DNA of 64,000 nucleotides from NCBI GenBank assembly GCA_029929735.1, contig JAKELP010000030.1:9141493-9205492 (forward strand), in the 5' to 3' direction. Shown piece by piece: positions 1 through 13,121 of the stretch. The translations under genes were made by a program, and so were the position numbers. The stretch's first letter is position 1. Each line of letters begins with the position of its first letter. Source of the stretch: Mimosa pudica. Lineage: Eukaryota > Streptophyta > Magnoliopsida > Fabales > Fabaceae. The notes below the pieces were generated by a model that was not told where the DNA came from, ran no database searches, and saw only the letters and a list, made by a program, of their open reading frames with translations.

Positions 1-1593
1 ATTTTCGAGTTTTTGATAAAAAAATTTATCTAAAGATGTATCATATGAGCTTAGTTTTAGCATTATTAAGAAAAATGTGACAATTTATTAAAAAAATGTA
101 ATTGACAAGAATTCATCACACAAATGTTTGTCTCTTTATTAGTGAATGTAGATATATTCTAACAAGGGAAGTTTATAGGTGTTGATAAGTGGAGTTTTCC
201 TTACAATCGATTTTCAGTCATTAAAATCGATTTTAGACGAATGTAATAGTGTAATTGTCTCCCATCTAGAAATTTGTCACATGAGACAACTTTTTACCAA
301 ATAGGATTCACTTCACTCTCTTTTTATTTTTGACTAAAATTAAATTCCCACAACCAAACAGGCCATGAGACATCTAAAAACCGATTAGGGGATTTAGCAA
401 GGAACTTTTGATGTTTTCAATTTTTCTATAATAAGTGAGTTGAAAGTTTGACCTTTTTAAAGGAGGAAGTTTGGATTTCAAAGTTTGTTATTTAGGAGAC
501 TTTAAAAACCATACTTTTTTTCTAATTGATTAGAAAAGGTATTTGGCTCACCCATAATCTAAGGGCAAAAACCCTAACTCATGATTCACTAAGCCTCTCC
601 CTAAGTTCTGGAGCATGATAAACAAGACTTTTATTTCTGTCCACACATGTAGGTTTCACCTAGCTTTAATTAGGTATTGAGACAAGCTTTCAAGGGATAT
701 ATTTGATACTTCCCCAAACGCTGCTACTGAAACCACAATTAAGTGGTACCATCCAAGAATCTAACATTTATTAAAATGGTCTAATGTCTAATATTTTCTT
801 CAACTAAACCAACTCGCAATTTTAAACCCATTGTCTGAAACATCACTGAGAAAGAAAACCAAACTTAACAGACGTAAAAAGCCTGTTTAACAATAAAGGA
901 TTCAATTTAGATATGTTCCTATAGAAACAGGCATGTGTGTATGTTTAGACTTTTCGTTTCATCAATTTCTTCATTCACACCACTTTCATCAATTTCTGGA
1001 AAATAACATGAATATCAAAATAAGATACTCCCCCAATTCCAAAAGACTAGATTATTTTGATGCTATGATCAATTATCAATGCATTTAATAATCGTGAAAG
1101 TAACTTTTGTATAAGTTTGACTTCCAGAGTTCAAGCTCCAATAAAAATTTATTTATTCTTCAAATATTTTGATGTCAGTGAAATAATCAAATTATTGAAT
1201 TATTTAAATTGCTAAAATTTTGTTGATTGAGATTCAGATACTTTCCACCGTATAAAATAATCTAATTAAAATAGTGATATCTTGTATACCACGACAAAAT
1301 TCAACCCCTTAAAAAGGAAATGAGTAATACTGTCCTTTTTATATGGCACTTGGAGTCTTAGAGCAAAAAAGGAGTTAAGTAATTTGTTACATTCTAACCC
1401 ATTAAATTATTTATTTTTCTAAAGTTAGATAGATAAAAAGATAATGCTTGCCTTTCAAAAAAAAAAAAAAGTTTTCCTTAATAACAACTAAAATCAACAT
1501 TTCAAATGCCAACTCAGATTTTGAACTAGAAATATAACAATGTACAGTTCCCATAGCTCAACTTGTCAAATTGATCCGACAAATACTATAATA

Positions 1594-1652
<59 letters not shown>

Positions 1653-1844
1653 TAAATTTTTAAAATCTATATCAAATCGTTATCTTTCTTATTTAAATAA
1701 AAATGAAATATTTCAATCTTACAATGAGTGAACATGCTCACATGTACTATCATATAAAATTAGTAATTATTTTCGAAATAGTTTTTTTATTTTGGTTCCC
1801 CACAGCCCATTCCATTGACATCCCAAGAGACGGAAGCAGGAAAA
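1..1844. other. AT-rich intergenic stretch, no gene seen
   Basis: No supported reading frame or RNA gene. It holds a long (TA)n tract and AT-rich unique-looking DNA. A weak Stowaway-like start is seen near 1025 but no matching far end was found. Confidence 0.6.
1597..1649. repeat. (TA)n microsatellite
   Basis: About 26 uninterrupted TA units; likely length-variable between individuals. Confidence 0.95.
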
Positions 1845-2272
1845 ATATGGTTTTTTGACCGAAATGCTAAAAAAAAAAGAAAAGAATTACCAATATACAA
1901 CACCGAAATAAAAAAATTGCCAATATCCTATATATATATATAGGAAGTCATTCTTAACGACTTCCATAGTTGTTCATGGGAAGAGCAATTCCATTCTTCC
2001 CCTGCGTGACCTTAAAACATGTTAGAGGTGTTCCTCTTGTCTTTCATCATATATATGTAGCTTACTTAGAATTAGCATATTAAACACATATCTTCTTTGT
2101 TGACAAAAAAAAACATATATCTTCTTTAATTTTCTCAATATCCCTTATTAACTTTAAAAATTAATATCATATAAAAAAAATAATTACACATAAATTTAAT
2201 GTAGTGCATAATAATCTAAATTTAAAGAGTATATAAATAAAAACTAATAACGAAAATTCATAAAAAATAAAT

Positions 2273-3669
2273 TTAGCATACCCTATAAATAGTGACTGTC
2301 TGTACCACATCTAGTTCCCCTCCTCCTACGTTGTCGTTTTGTTGATGTTGAACGCTATCACTTGGATGAGAGCTTGACATATTTAAATCAAACCAAGGCG
2401 ACTCATTCAAATGAATAGAATGCCAAGGTGTGACAAATGCGTCATTTGAGGACCCACCATGCTCAAAAGTAGAAGCATTATATTCGACTGAAAATAGTGC
2501 ATCATCATCCAATAAAGAAGTGAACGACGAAAATTGATTACAGTTAGGTGAGTTTAAAGGGGTTGTGAATGCTGGTGACGTGAAATGAGGTTCAGAGCGA
2601 GCATTGTCGGAAGATGTGAAATGAGATGAGGATGATGATGATGCCATATTACTAGAATGACTTAAGTTTGGAGGTGGTCGTTTACTAACATCCTGATCTT
2701 CAAGTAGTGGTTGGGTTGACAAGTATCCACCACGCCGTTTGCTTGGTCTATTGTGAGGAATATGTGGTCGTGGCAACTCAGAATTAGAACATGTTGAACC
2801 TGAATTAATCGCTAATCTGTATAGCCCCTCTGCTATGTCTGACTGCAATAAACAACAAAAATAAGTTATGTCACTTTTCAAATAAAGAAAAGAAAATGGT
2901 ATTCCTAAAAAGAAGAATATGGTATCGATAGAAAAATTATGGAAAACTTACTACACTGCCACTATCAACACTAATACACTGAATCCATTTTCTTGTATGT
3001 CTCCAGTACCATTGCATGTACGGTGATGTACGGTCAAATTCATCAACAACCACTGGAACATAGACAATAGCTTGTGACCAGCTATTCCATGTTTGAGTGA
3101 AATCGGAGTATTTATCAATCAAATTTGTCGTGGTTCTACCTCGCAGTTGCATGGTGTGAAAATTTCCTAAATAAACAGGATTGACAGGAATTGGTCGTTA
3201 ACGACCAAATTGTCGTAGCACACAGTCAGGTTGATACCACTCAATGATATTGAAGCAAAGAAGCGGAATTGAAGCAAGCCAAATTTCAGTTGTTCTCAAG
3301 CAATATTTTGGAATATATTGTTGGACTGCAGGAATTTCATATGGCCGCCAAACTATCTCATCATCAACCATTTTATCTAGGAAACTTCTATATCTAAGCA
3401 AAGTCTCAAGTGGCGGGTAAGAGTTTTGTCTCACATTTTTCCACTTGTGTTACCACAAAAAGTAATGTTAAAGTTTGTATAAATATAATGATATAAGTAA
3501 ATATAAAGTATTTATAGATAAATTTAGCATACCTAAAACCCAGAGGAGGTAAGATAGGGTAAATATCTAAATGTGGATCTGGGTATACTCGTTGTGGTGC
3601 AATCATAGGGAAGCGATCCCATGCCCACAAATGTAGTAATGACAGACATCCTCCAATCTCATTCTCCAT
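2273..3669 (-). pseudogene. Plant mobile domain (PMD) gene inside the MULE
   Basis: Three exon-like blocks read leftward. The first (3669 to about 3538) has GGCLSLLHLWAWDRFPMIAP, the classic PMD signature. The second, after a putative intron with a GTATGC donor, begins WKNVRQ and runs through VWRPYE, IPLLCF and IIEWYQPDCVLRQFG, and after a stop continues with LRGRT and SPYMQWYWR. The third, after an intron (GTAAGT...TGCAG near 2950-2850), is a Ser/Pro/Asn-rich tail of about 180 residues ending at 2273. A TAA at 3198-3200 interrupts the core in frame, so this copy is a pseudogene unless the stop is read through. PMD proteins are known both as transposon cargo and as domesticated plant genes (MAIL1 group); here the MULE setting argues for cargo. 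Confidence 0.8.
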
Positions 3670-3687
3670 TAGGTTACAAAAAACTTG

Positions 3688-3815
3688 ATGCTACCAAAAT
3701 TTTGATAAAAATTCCGCAAGTGTACGGGTCGTGAATTAGTAAAGTGGTAAATCAAGGTCGATCCCACAGAGACTCAGACAATTAATAACTAGGCATTAGA
3801 TCTTCTATTTTCAGG
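3688..3815 (-). repeat. Retroelement LTR-end fragment between transposase and PMD blocks
   Basis: This ~128 bp stretch is the near-identical reverse complement of 18828-18955. Both contain the phrase TGTGGGATCGACCTT followed by a 'cacttgcgga' end and a TGGTAG terminus, a layout seen at 3' ends of Tat/Athila-type gypsy LTRs. It separates the SWIM exon from the PMD exon, so it probably inserted into the MULE. Confidence 0.5.
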
Positions 3816-3842
3816 TATCAAAGTAGGACAATCAATTTGTGG

Positions 3843-6238
3843 CTAGTAAGTCTCATCTCCTATAGGCTGGAACTCATTACTATAAGCCATTTTCATGGTT
3901 TCTAACCTAAACACAGGGTCAACATACTGTGAATGGTCTATGTCTGCTGAGGCACAGGCAGCAACAACATGCATACATAGATACGTTTTTGCTTGGAATT
4001 CTCCACAGTCACATTTTCTTTCAACCAAGTTAACCCTGCAAGTGCGACGAAATTGTCATGCATGGACATTGTATAGCTCAACAACGTCAAATGATGTTGA
4101 TCTTCTATCAAAATGTCGAACAACACAGACATATGCATTTTGTGTTACTCTATCCAACTTTGTTTTTAAATGTCTCTGAAAACACCTGGCCAGCTGCAAT
4201 TTGAACATGAACTTGCTGGGAACGTTTCACAAAATAACTATTTACCCTATACATCGTTGCTTTGACTAAACCAGAAATTGGTAGACTTCGAACGCCTTTA
4301 AACACACTGTTCATGCACTCTGCAAGGTTTGTTGTCATATGCCCAAATCGTCGACCCTCGTCGTCATATGCACGTGACCATTTATCTCTAGGGATGACTC
4401 CAATCCATTGAGCTGCAGGTGCATGGTGTAGTGCTATTTGTGCTAATTGTCGGTCGACAATAAGGCGTTCATAATCATAGCTTACAAATAATTAATCGGT
4501 TGTTAGAATTGTTAATATCTATATTTATAATAAACATCACAAGAAACAATACCTATATTTGTAAACTTCTTTTTCAACCAATTTGTTCCATGTGCTTTAT
4601 GAAGATTTGAAACCACGTGTCGCAAACAAAAAACATGATGTGCCTGTGATGGTTGCCATCCAACCTGGGGTTGATCAACAACAGCTAAAATTGAACGATG
4701 TCTATCTGAAATCAAGCAAATATTCATTCTATCTTTTACAACAACGTGGCGCACAAGGTATAAAAACCATGCTCAAGCAGAACTTGTCTCCCCTTCAACT
4801 ATAGCAAATGCAAGCGGTACAACATTTCGATCACCATCTTGTGATATAGCCATAAGCAATGTACTTTTATAGTTTCCATATAAGAATGTGCCATCAACTT
4901 GTACAATTGGCTTTAAGTATGGGAAGACATCTATGCAAGGCTGGAATGCCCAAAAAACACGATTGAATGTTTCAATTGGTTGACCATTCAAATCAACTTG
5001 AGAGCACTGTTTATTTGAAATTGAACGCATGACCCAGGCATTAAGTGTTGGACTTCGGCCAACAACCTTGGGAGTGAGGCAGAAGAGGTCTCCCAATTGC
5101 CAAAGGCAACGACAATGGCTAACTGTTTTGCTTTCCAAGCTTTCCTATAAGATACAGTATAACCAAACTTGGATTACATTCTCTCAATTATCTGTGACAC
5201 TTTCACATCTGGCTTATCAGCAACCATTGTCACGATACAAGATGATATAAGATCAACATCTAACTTTGGATGGTCTTGAGTTAAAGAAGCATTCAAGCAA
5301 GTATGAGGCCCTCTATATTTTGTAATCTCCCAAAAGTTTCTATTCTCCTTCTTGCAAGCTCTTACTCTCCAATTACAAGTATCTCCATAATTAATACATC
5401 GATATTCTTCATATTTTTTACATGAATAATAAACTTTGAACGTGTGATGAACTTGAACAGAGTATAGTTTGATTGCACGTCTCAAAGCTCGCACATTGTT
5501 AAACTCCTTTCCAATATACAACTCTTCATCATCACTGGCATTTGGAACATCTTCAAGCTCATTAAACTCAGGAGTACTATTTGAATTAGCATGAATCTGA
5601 GATAAGAAAGCAGTTCCAATCTCATTGTGAACATTCATCTCTTCATTCTCATTGTCGTTGTCATCATTCTCATTCCTACTTCCAACATTCAAATAAGAAT
5701 CATATTCTTCCTCATTCTCAATTTCACCTAAGATGTCGTCTATATGCGGAAGGCTATGTGATTGTTCATTAGTGCCATCATCCAAGGTAGGTTCAACTTG
5801 TTGGAGATTTTCCATGTAATTGGTAAACATGACTTCTTGTTGAACAATGTTAATCATATTGCTACTAGATGACAGGATGTTTCCACCATATTCTTCAAAT
5901 GAAGGTTGCCCATCACATGAAACATCACATATATTGGCATACAACTCCGCACATGTCAATTGTCTTGAAAATTTTCTAATCACTTGCCACATTTGCTTTA
6001 CATCCAAATCATCTTCTAAATTACATGCCTGATATTGCGGTGGATTCATGCAAGTGGGATATCTATACACTAGGTTTGCCACAATTTGATTTGGAGGAAG
6101 ATGTAGTTTTTGTCCAATAACTTCTTCCAATTTACCCAATGTAATATTTGAGTTTACTTTGATTATTTTCACTCTGTCAGACTCAAATGTCGCACCAGAT
6201 GGACCAATACAAATGTTTCCATTGGCAAATACACACAC
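3843..6238 (-). pseudogene. MURA-like MULE transposase, broken
   Basis: Read leftward from the start at 6238. The first 354 residues hold a PB1-like N-terminal region (about residues 25-95), an acidic Asn/Glu-rich linker (about 150-215), and the MuDR-type zinc-chelating DNA-binding domain (about 240-335, ending in a PHTC motif). An in-frame stop at 5174-5176 follows IIERM. Homology continues after it with a conserved SKFGYTVSYRKAWKAKQ block, then after a frameshift the MULE transposase core: VDGTF (first acidic residue, near 4890), ISDRH (second, near 4705) and LAECMN (third, near 4325). A SWIM zinc finger, CDCGEFQ...CMH, lies at about 3960-4020 and ends the protein. At least two frameshifts separate the blocks. 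Domain order is standard for MURA transposases; the breaks make a working protein very unlikely. Confidence 0.85.
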
Positions 6239-7544
6239 GACTCCTTTCTATGTTCCATTCTATTTCCTAAATATAACATTATGATAGTTGATGAAACAAA
6301 TAATCTTGTAAAAAAATTTTACGTAAAAAGTAAAAGCAAGCATAATAATAAAGCATTTCTTATAGATTATCATGATTACACAAATGACTAACTTACATTT
6401 ACATAAACCTCCAATTATTGTATTATTGTAAGTTGTTATTTTTATTTTGTTTTTCTAATATACACATTTTTATTATTTTCATATTGGAAAACTTAATTAA
6501 CTAAAGTTTGTTCCATAAACATCCAGTCATGAATTTAATTGACTTTTATATTGTTGCATAATTTCATTATTTTAGTTCATAAAAATCTTATTTTTTTCAT
6601 TATTTTTTTTATTCAGATTTAAAATATTTTAATTAAAATATTTTTCTATAAATCTTATTTCTATAAATCTGAATCACAAAAATAATCTCGACAAAAAAAT
6701 CATAAAAAAATAATGTTGCATATTATAAAATGAACTTATGCTAAAATAAGTTCAATTATATGTTAGAAAAACTTAAAACTATGCATGCATTAATTATCAA
6801 CATATTATTATTAATCATTATGCATTAGTTATGTTTGATGCTCACTCTTAAAAAATTATGATTTCTTTCTAACTAATCTGTGTAGTCAATATACTTACTT
6901 TACTTAGTCTATTTTCTTTAAATGTAACAAGTCTCTTACTTAAACAAAAATATGAACAAAATAATAACTATAATAATAATATGATTATATGAGAAAACTT
7001 ACTACTAAACTATGAGCAACCTCTTCAAATTCGTGAGCCAACCACTGGTGAATACCTAAGATATAAGTAGAAGATTTACTAAATTATATTTGAAACAAAT
7101 AAATCATGCAAATAAGAAAAATAACATAATAAAATTACATAACTTACCTCACATACAAGAGTAATATAAACTGAGCACGTGTTGTGCCAATGAATATATG
7201 TAGTAGAGAAATATAACTTAAGATTGTTGAGGAAGGAGATTGAGGAGGGAAGAATACGCAGAAACTGAAACACTCCAAGATTGAAAATTGAAGAGAGCTA
7301 CTTAAAGAAGAGGAGGAGTGAACACTGTGAGTTCATGAGAAGCAAGCTGATGTGAAACAATGTGAGGAGAATAAGAATCTGATTCTCTTCTTTTACGAGT
7401 TGACATATGAAAGCAGAGAAGCAATGTGAAGTTTCACTTCACTTAACTCATGTGCATGTGAAGGAGGGAGTGGTACACGCATGCCTGCAAAGACTTGATT
7501 GACAGGGCAGAAAAAAAATTTAAAAAAAATGTGAACGACTTCTG
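6239..7544. other. MULE subterminal non-coding region
   Basis: AT-rich DNA between the transposase start and the right terminal repeat. It probably contained 5' untranslated exons and promoter of the transposase. No further domains recognised. Confidence 0.5.
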
Positions 7545-7672
7545 AAGTCGTTCACGCCAAGAACGACTTCTGTTTTGTATAGTATATTGGTAAAAAAAAA
7601 TTTTGGGTATATGATATTGGTAATTTTTTTTTGGACGGTAGCATATCTGGAAAAAAGCCGAAAATATCTAAG

Positions 7673-7834
7673 CCATCGAATGTCAACCAGAAGGTAGATA
7701 GACCAATAATAATGCTTCACATTAACATCACTTACCTTTTTTTTCCGTTTTCGCAAGAACAGTTCATACTCTATACTACTTCCTACTAACTTTCTTTCAA
7801 ACCAATAAATTGATACCCCTCCTCCTCCCTCACT

Positions 7835-7877
<43 letters not shown>

Positions 7878-8975
7878 AACCAATAAAAAAATATAACTGT
7901 TTTTACAAAAAAAATGAGTGTTAATATTTGATATAAATTTTTGTATATCTTATATCAACATTTTATCATATTATTTTCCCATTTTTAAATCGTTTTTTGG
8001 ACTCATGGCTACAATCGGATTATCAGACTAAAGCTGGAGACTATAGACAATGCTTTTTTTTTTTTTGGGGCCAATAACTATAGACGATGTTGACACAAGC
8101 TTTTGGTGGGATCTTGTTTTGAGACATCTTTTTATTATGATCGAGTGTTATTTATTGAGTTATGGTTTTGACAAAAATTTATTTGCAAATGAGGTAAATG
8201 TGCAATTTAACCAACAAAGTATTGCAATAGGATCCTAAAATAAATTTATGTTTCGGAAGGGACTTTCATTACCAAAAAACATTTTAAAAACAAACAATTT
8301 AGCCAACCTTATTCTATAAGCATCCATCAAATTTCGCTCACCAGATTATATCAACCTAGCCTAAAAGTCCGTCAAATTTTGCACACACGGAGACATGTGA
8401 ATTACTGACAACATGTTTAACGCAACTGATATTTTATTGACTAAATTGCTCGTTTACCCTAAATATATTATTCAGACTCTGTTACTTAAACTGTAAATCT
8501 CAAATGAAGGGACCTCAATAAATTAATCTCGTATAAAGGAGGGGGCCAAATAGGAGTAGTGATCATGGAGTAATTAAAAATTTCATATATAATTAATAGG
8601 CATTTGCTTGAACTGGTAAGTGAAGTTACTAGGTAAGAAGAAGACACCGGAGACAATCTTACCTATATAGGTAAGACTCCTAGAGTGTAAATTAATCGAT
8701 TGCTAAGATGATTGCTAAGATGCGCCTAGTTACCATGTATAAATAAAAGATATGCATACACACATATATTTAATGATTCCTCATATCTAGAAAAATATCT
8801 TTGGGATTGAAGCCATAAAATAAAAATTTCCTATATATGAAATCTGAAATCTTCATAAACATAAATCCCCTACTTTTCAAAATAAATCCCATAAAAACAT
8901 CAACTAATATAAGTCTCACACACATGAAAACAATATTATTCTTACTTAGCAACAAAACCCAAAAATCTTAAAATC
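7673..8975. other. Intergenic DNA with a TA microsatellite
   Basis: No gene recognised. A (TA)n run lies at 7838-7873. The last ~200 bases before 8976 are likely the 3' untranslated region of the AIR12-like gene. Confidence 0.6.
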
Positions 8976-10481
8976 TCAGAAACTAAAACAACTCACTACC
9001 AACATTAACAACCCACTAATCAACCCAACTCCAAATCTCCCATCTCCCACAGAAACACCTCCACTCTTCTCACTGCCGGCGGTGGCATTTCCGGTGCCGT
9101 TTCCGGCGGCGGTGGCGGCCGACGTGACGGACAAAGTGGACTTGGCGTTGAGATTGGCGGTGCCAAATTCATGCTTAGCTGGAACGCCGTTAGTGACGGC
9201 GGCACCAACCTGCCAAACTTGATTAAGGGAATCTGGCTTTCCTGGGACTTTAAGGGAAGCGAGGATGGTCATGACGCCGTTAGATTCAACGGCGCTGAGA
9301 TCCCAGACGTCAAATGAGAGCTTGGATTCGTTTATGTATTTGTATGCGGTGAGATTGTACGTCTTGGCCTTGACGGTGTCGTTTTCTTTGAAGGCTATTA
9401 TGGCCTGTGCGCCTAGCATACCTATGTGAAAGAAGATAGAAAATTATAAGAGATTAAAGGCTAATTGAAATTTTACCATCAATTTGACTTTTTCCCCATT
9501 TAGAATAAAGAAAGTAATTAGATCACCACCAAAGTATACTCCACCTAATCTAAGTACAAAAGTAAATTACCCCTTTAAATTTTTTCTCTTTGAAATTAAA
9601 GTTACTGTACTTACAAACTATCACATGTACCAAGCATAAGTAATATTGCGATCTTAATTATAAGAGCTTATATTGACAGTTTTAAAAGTTAAGAAATCAA
9701 AATAAATGAAGAGATGAAGTAACATTCTGGTCCTAATTATAGAAATCAGATCAGAATAAGTATAGTAAGGTATGATATAACTTTACTTATTATGCTAAAA
9801 GAGTAAATTAGCTTTTTGAGTAAAAGAATAAATACAGACCACTGAAAGTGATGATTTCTTTTTCATCATTTTTTTGGGCAATAATTTTTTTTTTCCATCC
9901 TTGACTTCTTAAACAAAAAACTAAATTAATTTTATAATAATTTGAAAAGAGCAAGTAGGAAAAATGATATAAATAATTTAAACTTTTTGCACCATAATTT
10001 CTTTAAAATATTAGATTGATCTTATAATCATGCCATGAGAGACAATATCCAAACAATTGGGAGCTATTTTACTTAAAACTTAACCACAGACATCTTAAAA
10101 ATAAAAAAACGAAAAGCAAATCACAGTAAAAGCTAATTCATAACCATCAAATCAGAATAAAAAACCCAACAAATTATAATTCTATAATTTAAATATAAAT
10201 TCATAATTAATTTAATTACCTGTCATGGTGGGGTTTATGCCCCAGGAAACCCAGCCAGAAGGCTTAGCAGGAGTGGCAACAAAAGCAATAGAGAGAGAAT
10301 TATTAGCAGCATTGTAGGTATAATGAAGGGTAGCCCCTAAAGTGGATAGATCCGTACAATTCTCAAAGGTCTTCTTATCTGGAAGCTTTTGAGATGTACA
10401 AGTGAGAGATTGAACAGAAGAGAAACACAAAGCCAAGAAAATCGCAGAGATTGCGAAAATCTGAGAAAAACAAGAAGCCAT
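8976..10481 (-). CDS. AIR12: AIR12-like DOMON-domain protein, GPI-anchored apoplastic cytochrome b
   Basis: Two exons, 10481-10220 and 9421-8976, spliced at ACAG|gtaatt and catag|GTATG, give 235 residues. The start gives a hydrophobic signal peptide (about residues 1-24); an ATG 10 codons upstream is less likely. The DOMON domain spans about 45-180, with HYTYN, FVATP..GWVSWGINP, and NQVWQVG..VTNG. AIR12 of Arabidopsis binds one heme b through a Met and a His; the matching positions here are Met89 (first whole codon of exon 2) and His171 (in AKHEFG). A Ser/Thr/Gly-rich linker with N-glycosylation sites and a hydrophobic C-terminal tail fit a GPI anchor. The family takes part in plasma-membrane/apoplast redox chemistry and responds to auxin. 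No lesions seen. The 798-bp intron is AT-rich without recognisable insertion. Confidence 0.9.
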
Positions 10482-10578
10482 TGGAAGAAAGAGAATGAGA
10501 AGATAACACACAAGGGGAAAAGTACAGTGAACAAAGTTATCTTTTCTAGTGCATAATGAAGTTATGGAGATGTGTGTG

Positions 10579-10586
10579 TATTTATA
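10579..10586 (-). promoter_or_regulatory. TATA box of AIR12-like gene
   Basis: TATAAATA on the minus strand, about 98 bases upstream of the chosen ATG at 10481, a normal distance for a plant promoter with a short leader. Confidence 0.6.
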
Positions 10587-10599
10587 TTATGTAGTTGGA

Positions 10600-11919
10600 G
10601 TGAGGAAGGCACGCGTGAGGGAGAGGTGGGATCTGGTGCGCCGGGTGTAGAGGTGCCTGATTAGGAAAGTCATTGACCGTTGGAGGGTAGAATAGGAAAG
10701 ACGGTGAAAGTGAGAACCGATTTTTGACTTGGACTTGAATTTGGAAATTTTCCTTTTTTTTTAATTTTGAGAAGATTTTAAAAATTTAAACTTTCTTTAT
10801 GTGTTGATGATGTGTTGATTATGTAATTGTACTCCTATTATTCAACGGATTCTGACATGTGATCTTGTGTTAAAATTTATCTTTGACTGGAGATTCAGCA
10901 TAAACTCCTATCAATCTAAATTGTTTTTCATTGAAAATCAATCTAAATTGTTGGAAAAGATATCTCTCGGTCTCAAATAAACTTGTAAGTTAGAGTAAAC
11001 TAATAAGGTGAAGTCGAATTGTAGACTCGAATGATAAATTCATATAAGTAAATAAAAATACACAAAATAACAATAATTTGACTTGAATATATTGTAAATA
11101 TAGATAATATATTTAAATGTATCAATATTCATATTACGTTAACTTCAACTTCAATAAAGAAATTTCTATGAAATTTATATATAAATTCATTGAATTTGAT
11201 CAAGTAAAAATAATTAAAATGATTTTAATAGCAAGTTAACATAATTTTTCATAAGGTAGACACGTGAAAAAGGTAAACTCACAATATATACACTTAAGTT
11301 TCTAACAAGTTTTTAGCCACTAAAATTTTCAGTGACTCATAACACGTTTTGTTTAGGTAGAACTGGTAAAATCGGAGTGTGGACTCGCGACTTTAACAAC
11401 AAAATTCACAAATAAACTCAAATGGGAAAACACATAAGTTGTTACTTATACTTTTTATTTAACTATGATTTTTTTGTCTTAAATTTAATTTTGATTTTGG
11501 TATACGTGATTTTTAATCTCCTAAGTCCTAATTAAATCAATAATTTCGCTCAATTATCACTCATTAGATCTTTCTATATTTATTACAAACTTAAATTGGA
11601 ATGATTAGCTTTTCTATAGAAGTTAATTGTGTTTATAAATTAAAATTACAGAATTTGATTATAATAAAAATCGTATAAGTATCAAAATCAAAACTAATTA
11701 AAATTAAAGTATATGTACTAATTAAATATTTTCATTGTATATTCATTTAAAATAATGAGGAGAGGTGTTTTTATAAAAAAAAGAAAAAATTCTTTACGAA
11801 GATCAATTGTTCTGTTTTATTTATGAGAGATATGGGGGGATAGCAAGCAGATCTGCTTCTGTTTTTTTTTTCTGTTTGATAAAATATTTTATCATGTTAA
11901 TGTTATTTCTTAAAGAAAT
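10600..11919. other. Intergenic DNA with a degraded hAT-like repeat
   Basis: Upstream region of the AIR12-like gene. About 10981-11400 is an older relative of the 485-bp hAT-like element at 39577-40061: both share phrases such as TTTCTATGAAATT, TTCATTGAATTT, AGCAAGTTAACA and AACACGTTTTGTTTAGGTAG in the same order. Nothing else recognised. Confidence 0.6.
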
Positions 11920-12259
11920 GGAAAAAAGATAAATAAAGTCTTCCTAATTGGTAAAAGGACAATTGAGGTTGTTAAATTGTAAAAATGGCAAGTTGGGTCA
12001 TAAGCACCTAATACACATTAACAAATTTGGGCAAATGACTCAAATGCCCTTAAAAACAGACACTTACCCCACCCTCACAAAACACGTCACTCGATTCCCA
12101 CCTCATTCTCTCCAAATTCATATTTCTAAAGGGCATTTGAGTCTTTTCTCACAAATTGTCAATATGTATTAAGTGCCTATGACCCAACTTGTCCTTTTTA
12201 AAATTTAGCAACCTCAATTGTCCTTTTACTAATTGGGAAGACTTTATTTGTCTTTTTCC
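11920..12259. mobile_element. Foldback MITE with ~130-bp inverted arms
   Basis: Arms read GGAAAAA.ATAAATAAAGTCTT, then CAATTGAGGTTG, GGGTCATA..CACTTAATAC and GACTCAAATGCCC, and reappear inverted at the right end. The centre (~70 bp) is C-rich. No clear target duplication. Its arms resemble the Mutator-type foldback elements elsewhere in the window. Confidence 0.75.
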
Positions 12260-12837
12260 AAAAAAAAAAATTGATGGATGAGAATTGATAAGATCAAATG
12301 TAATCACGCAAAATACTTTTCCCTTTTAGCTATGTGCCTTGCTTTAGGGTGTAACGGAAGTGTTTTCTATCGTTCAGTTTTCTTACCAAAATAAAAAGAA
12401 GTAAATTAGATTTGTTTTATGTTGGCCAAAAAAAAAATTAGATTTGTTTTAAACATTTTATCTTTTATACGGCTTCTAGCGTTCTTTTTTAATTATATTG
12501 ATTGAGGTTGATTGATTATTAGTTAACCAACGACAGATGCAAAATAAGCCACAATCATTAAATAGAATAATTCTCGACGTCATGCTGAGAATTATAGTGT
12601 ATAATTTAATAAATGTAAAAGATATTTTTGAAACCATAACAAAAATTTAGAACATAACAATAGCATCTTTCTAAATTTTTCATCCATACATACACTGAAT
12701 TTTTCTTCTTCTTCTTGGTGACCAGCATCTACAATAAGTTCTTGTATCCATGATTCTGTTTAATATAAATTTTGGCCCATTCAATGTACCTATATTTTAA
12801 TCCTATAAAATATTGTTCATTATTGAACTAATTAATA
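12260..12837. other. Intergenic, nothing recognised
   Basis: AT-rich DNA without supported genes or repeats. Confidence 0.5.
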
Positions 12838-13121
12838 CTCCATTCGGTCCCTAATGTAAGAGCCCAAAATTTGAATGGTTTTGGTCCCTAATGTAAGAGC
12901 TCACCCCACTTTCTCTCCTCATTTAATGCATTTTTTCCTACTTTACCTCTAACTCTCTTTCATATTTATTAATGGTTATGTATTTCTCTCTCTTAAAAGT
13001 ACCATAATAAATATGGGCAATTTTGGAAAAGAAGCATTAACTCCAGACAACCAACTAACATTCACATGTTTTTTTAAAAAGCGTTTTTTTGGCGGCTAGC
13101 TCTTACATTAGGGACCGGAGG
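12838..13121. mobile_element. Stowaway-type MITE (family A)
   Basis: Terminal CTCC...GGTCCCTAATGTAAGAGC and its inverse, next to TA. Reverse-complement relatives lie at 40320-40606 and 42978-43240. The left end has a local duplication of the 'ggtccctaatgtaagagc' segment, also present in the 40.3 kb copy, so it belongs to the family and is not a private event. Confidence 0.8.

Larger units (their letters stand above)
1845..7672 (-). mobile_element. Degenerate Mutator-like element (MULE) with transposase and PMD gene
   Basis: The two ends form imperfect inverted repeats of roughly 100-120 bp. The left end (about 1845-1965) and the reverse complement of the right end (about 7545-7672) share, in order, an ATATG-rich start, a GAAATGCTA/GATATGCTA block, AATTACCAATAT, and a block containing GAAGTC.TTCTT. 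Between them lie a MURA-like transposase and a plant mobile domain gene, both read leftward. Long terminal inverted repeats plus a MULE-domain transposase define Mutator-like elements. No convincing 9-bp target duplication was seen, and the coding regions carry stops and frameshifts, so the element is old and inactive. Exact ends are uncertain by about 10 bp. Confidence 0.75.

Noticed and set aside
9020..9208. Pro-rich 62-codon frame on the minus strand
   Set aside because: Out-of-frame shadow of AIR12-like exon 2.
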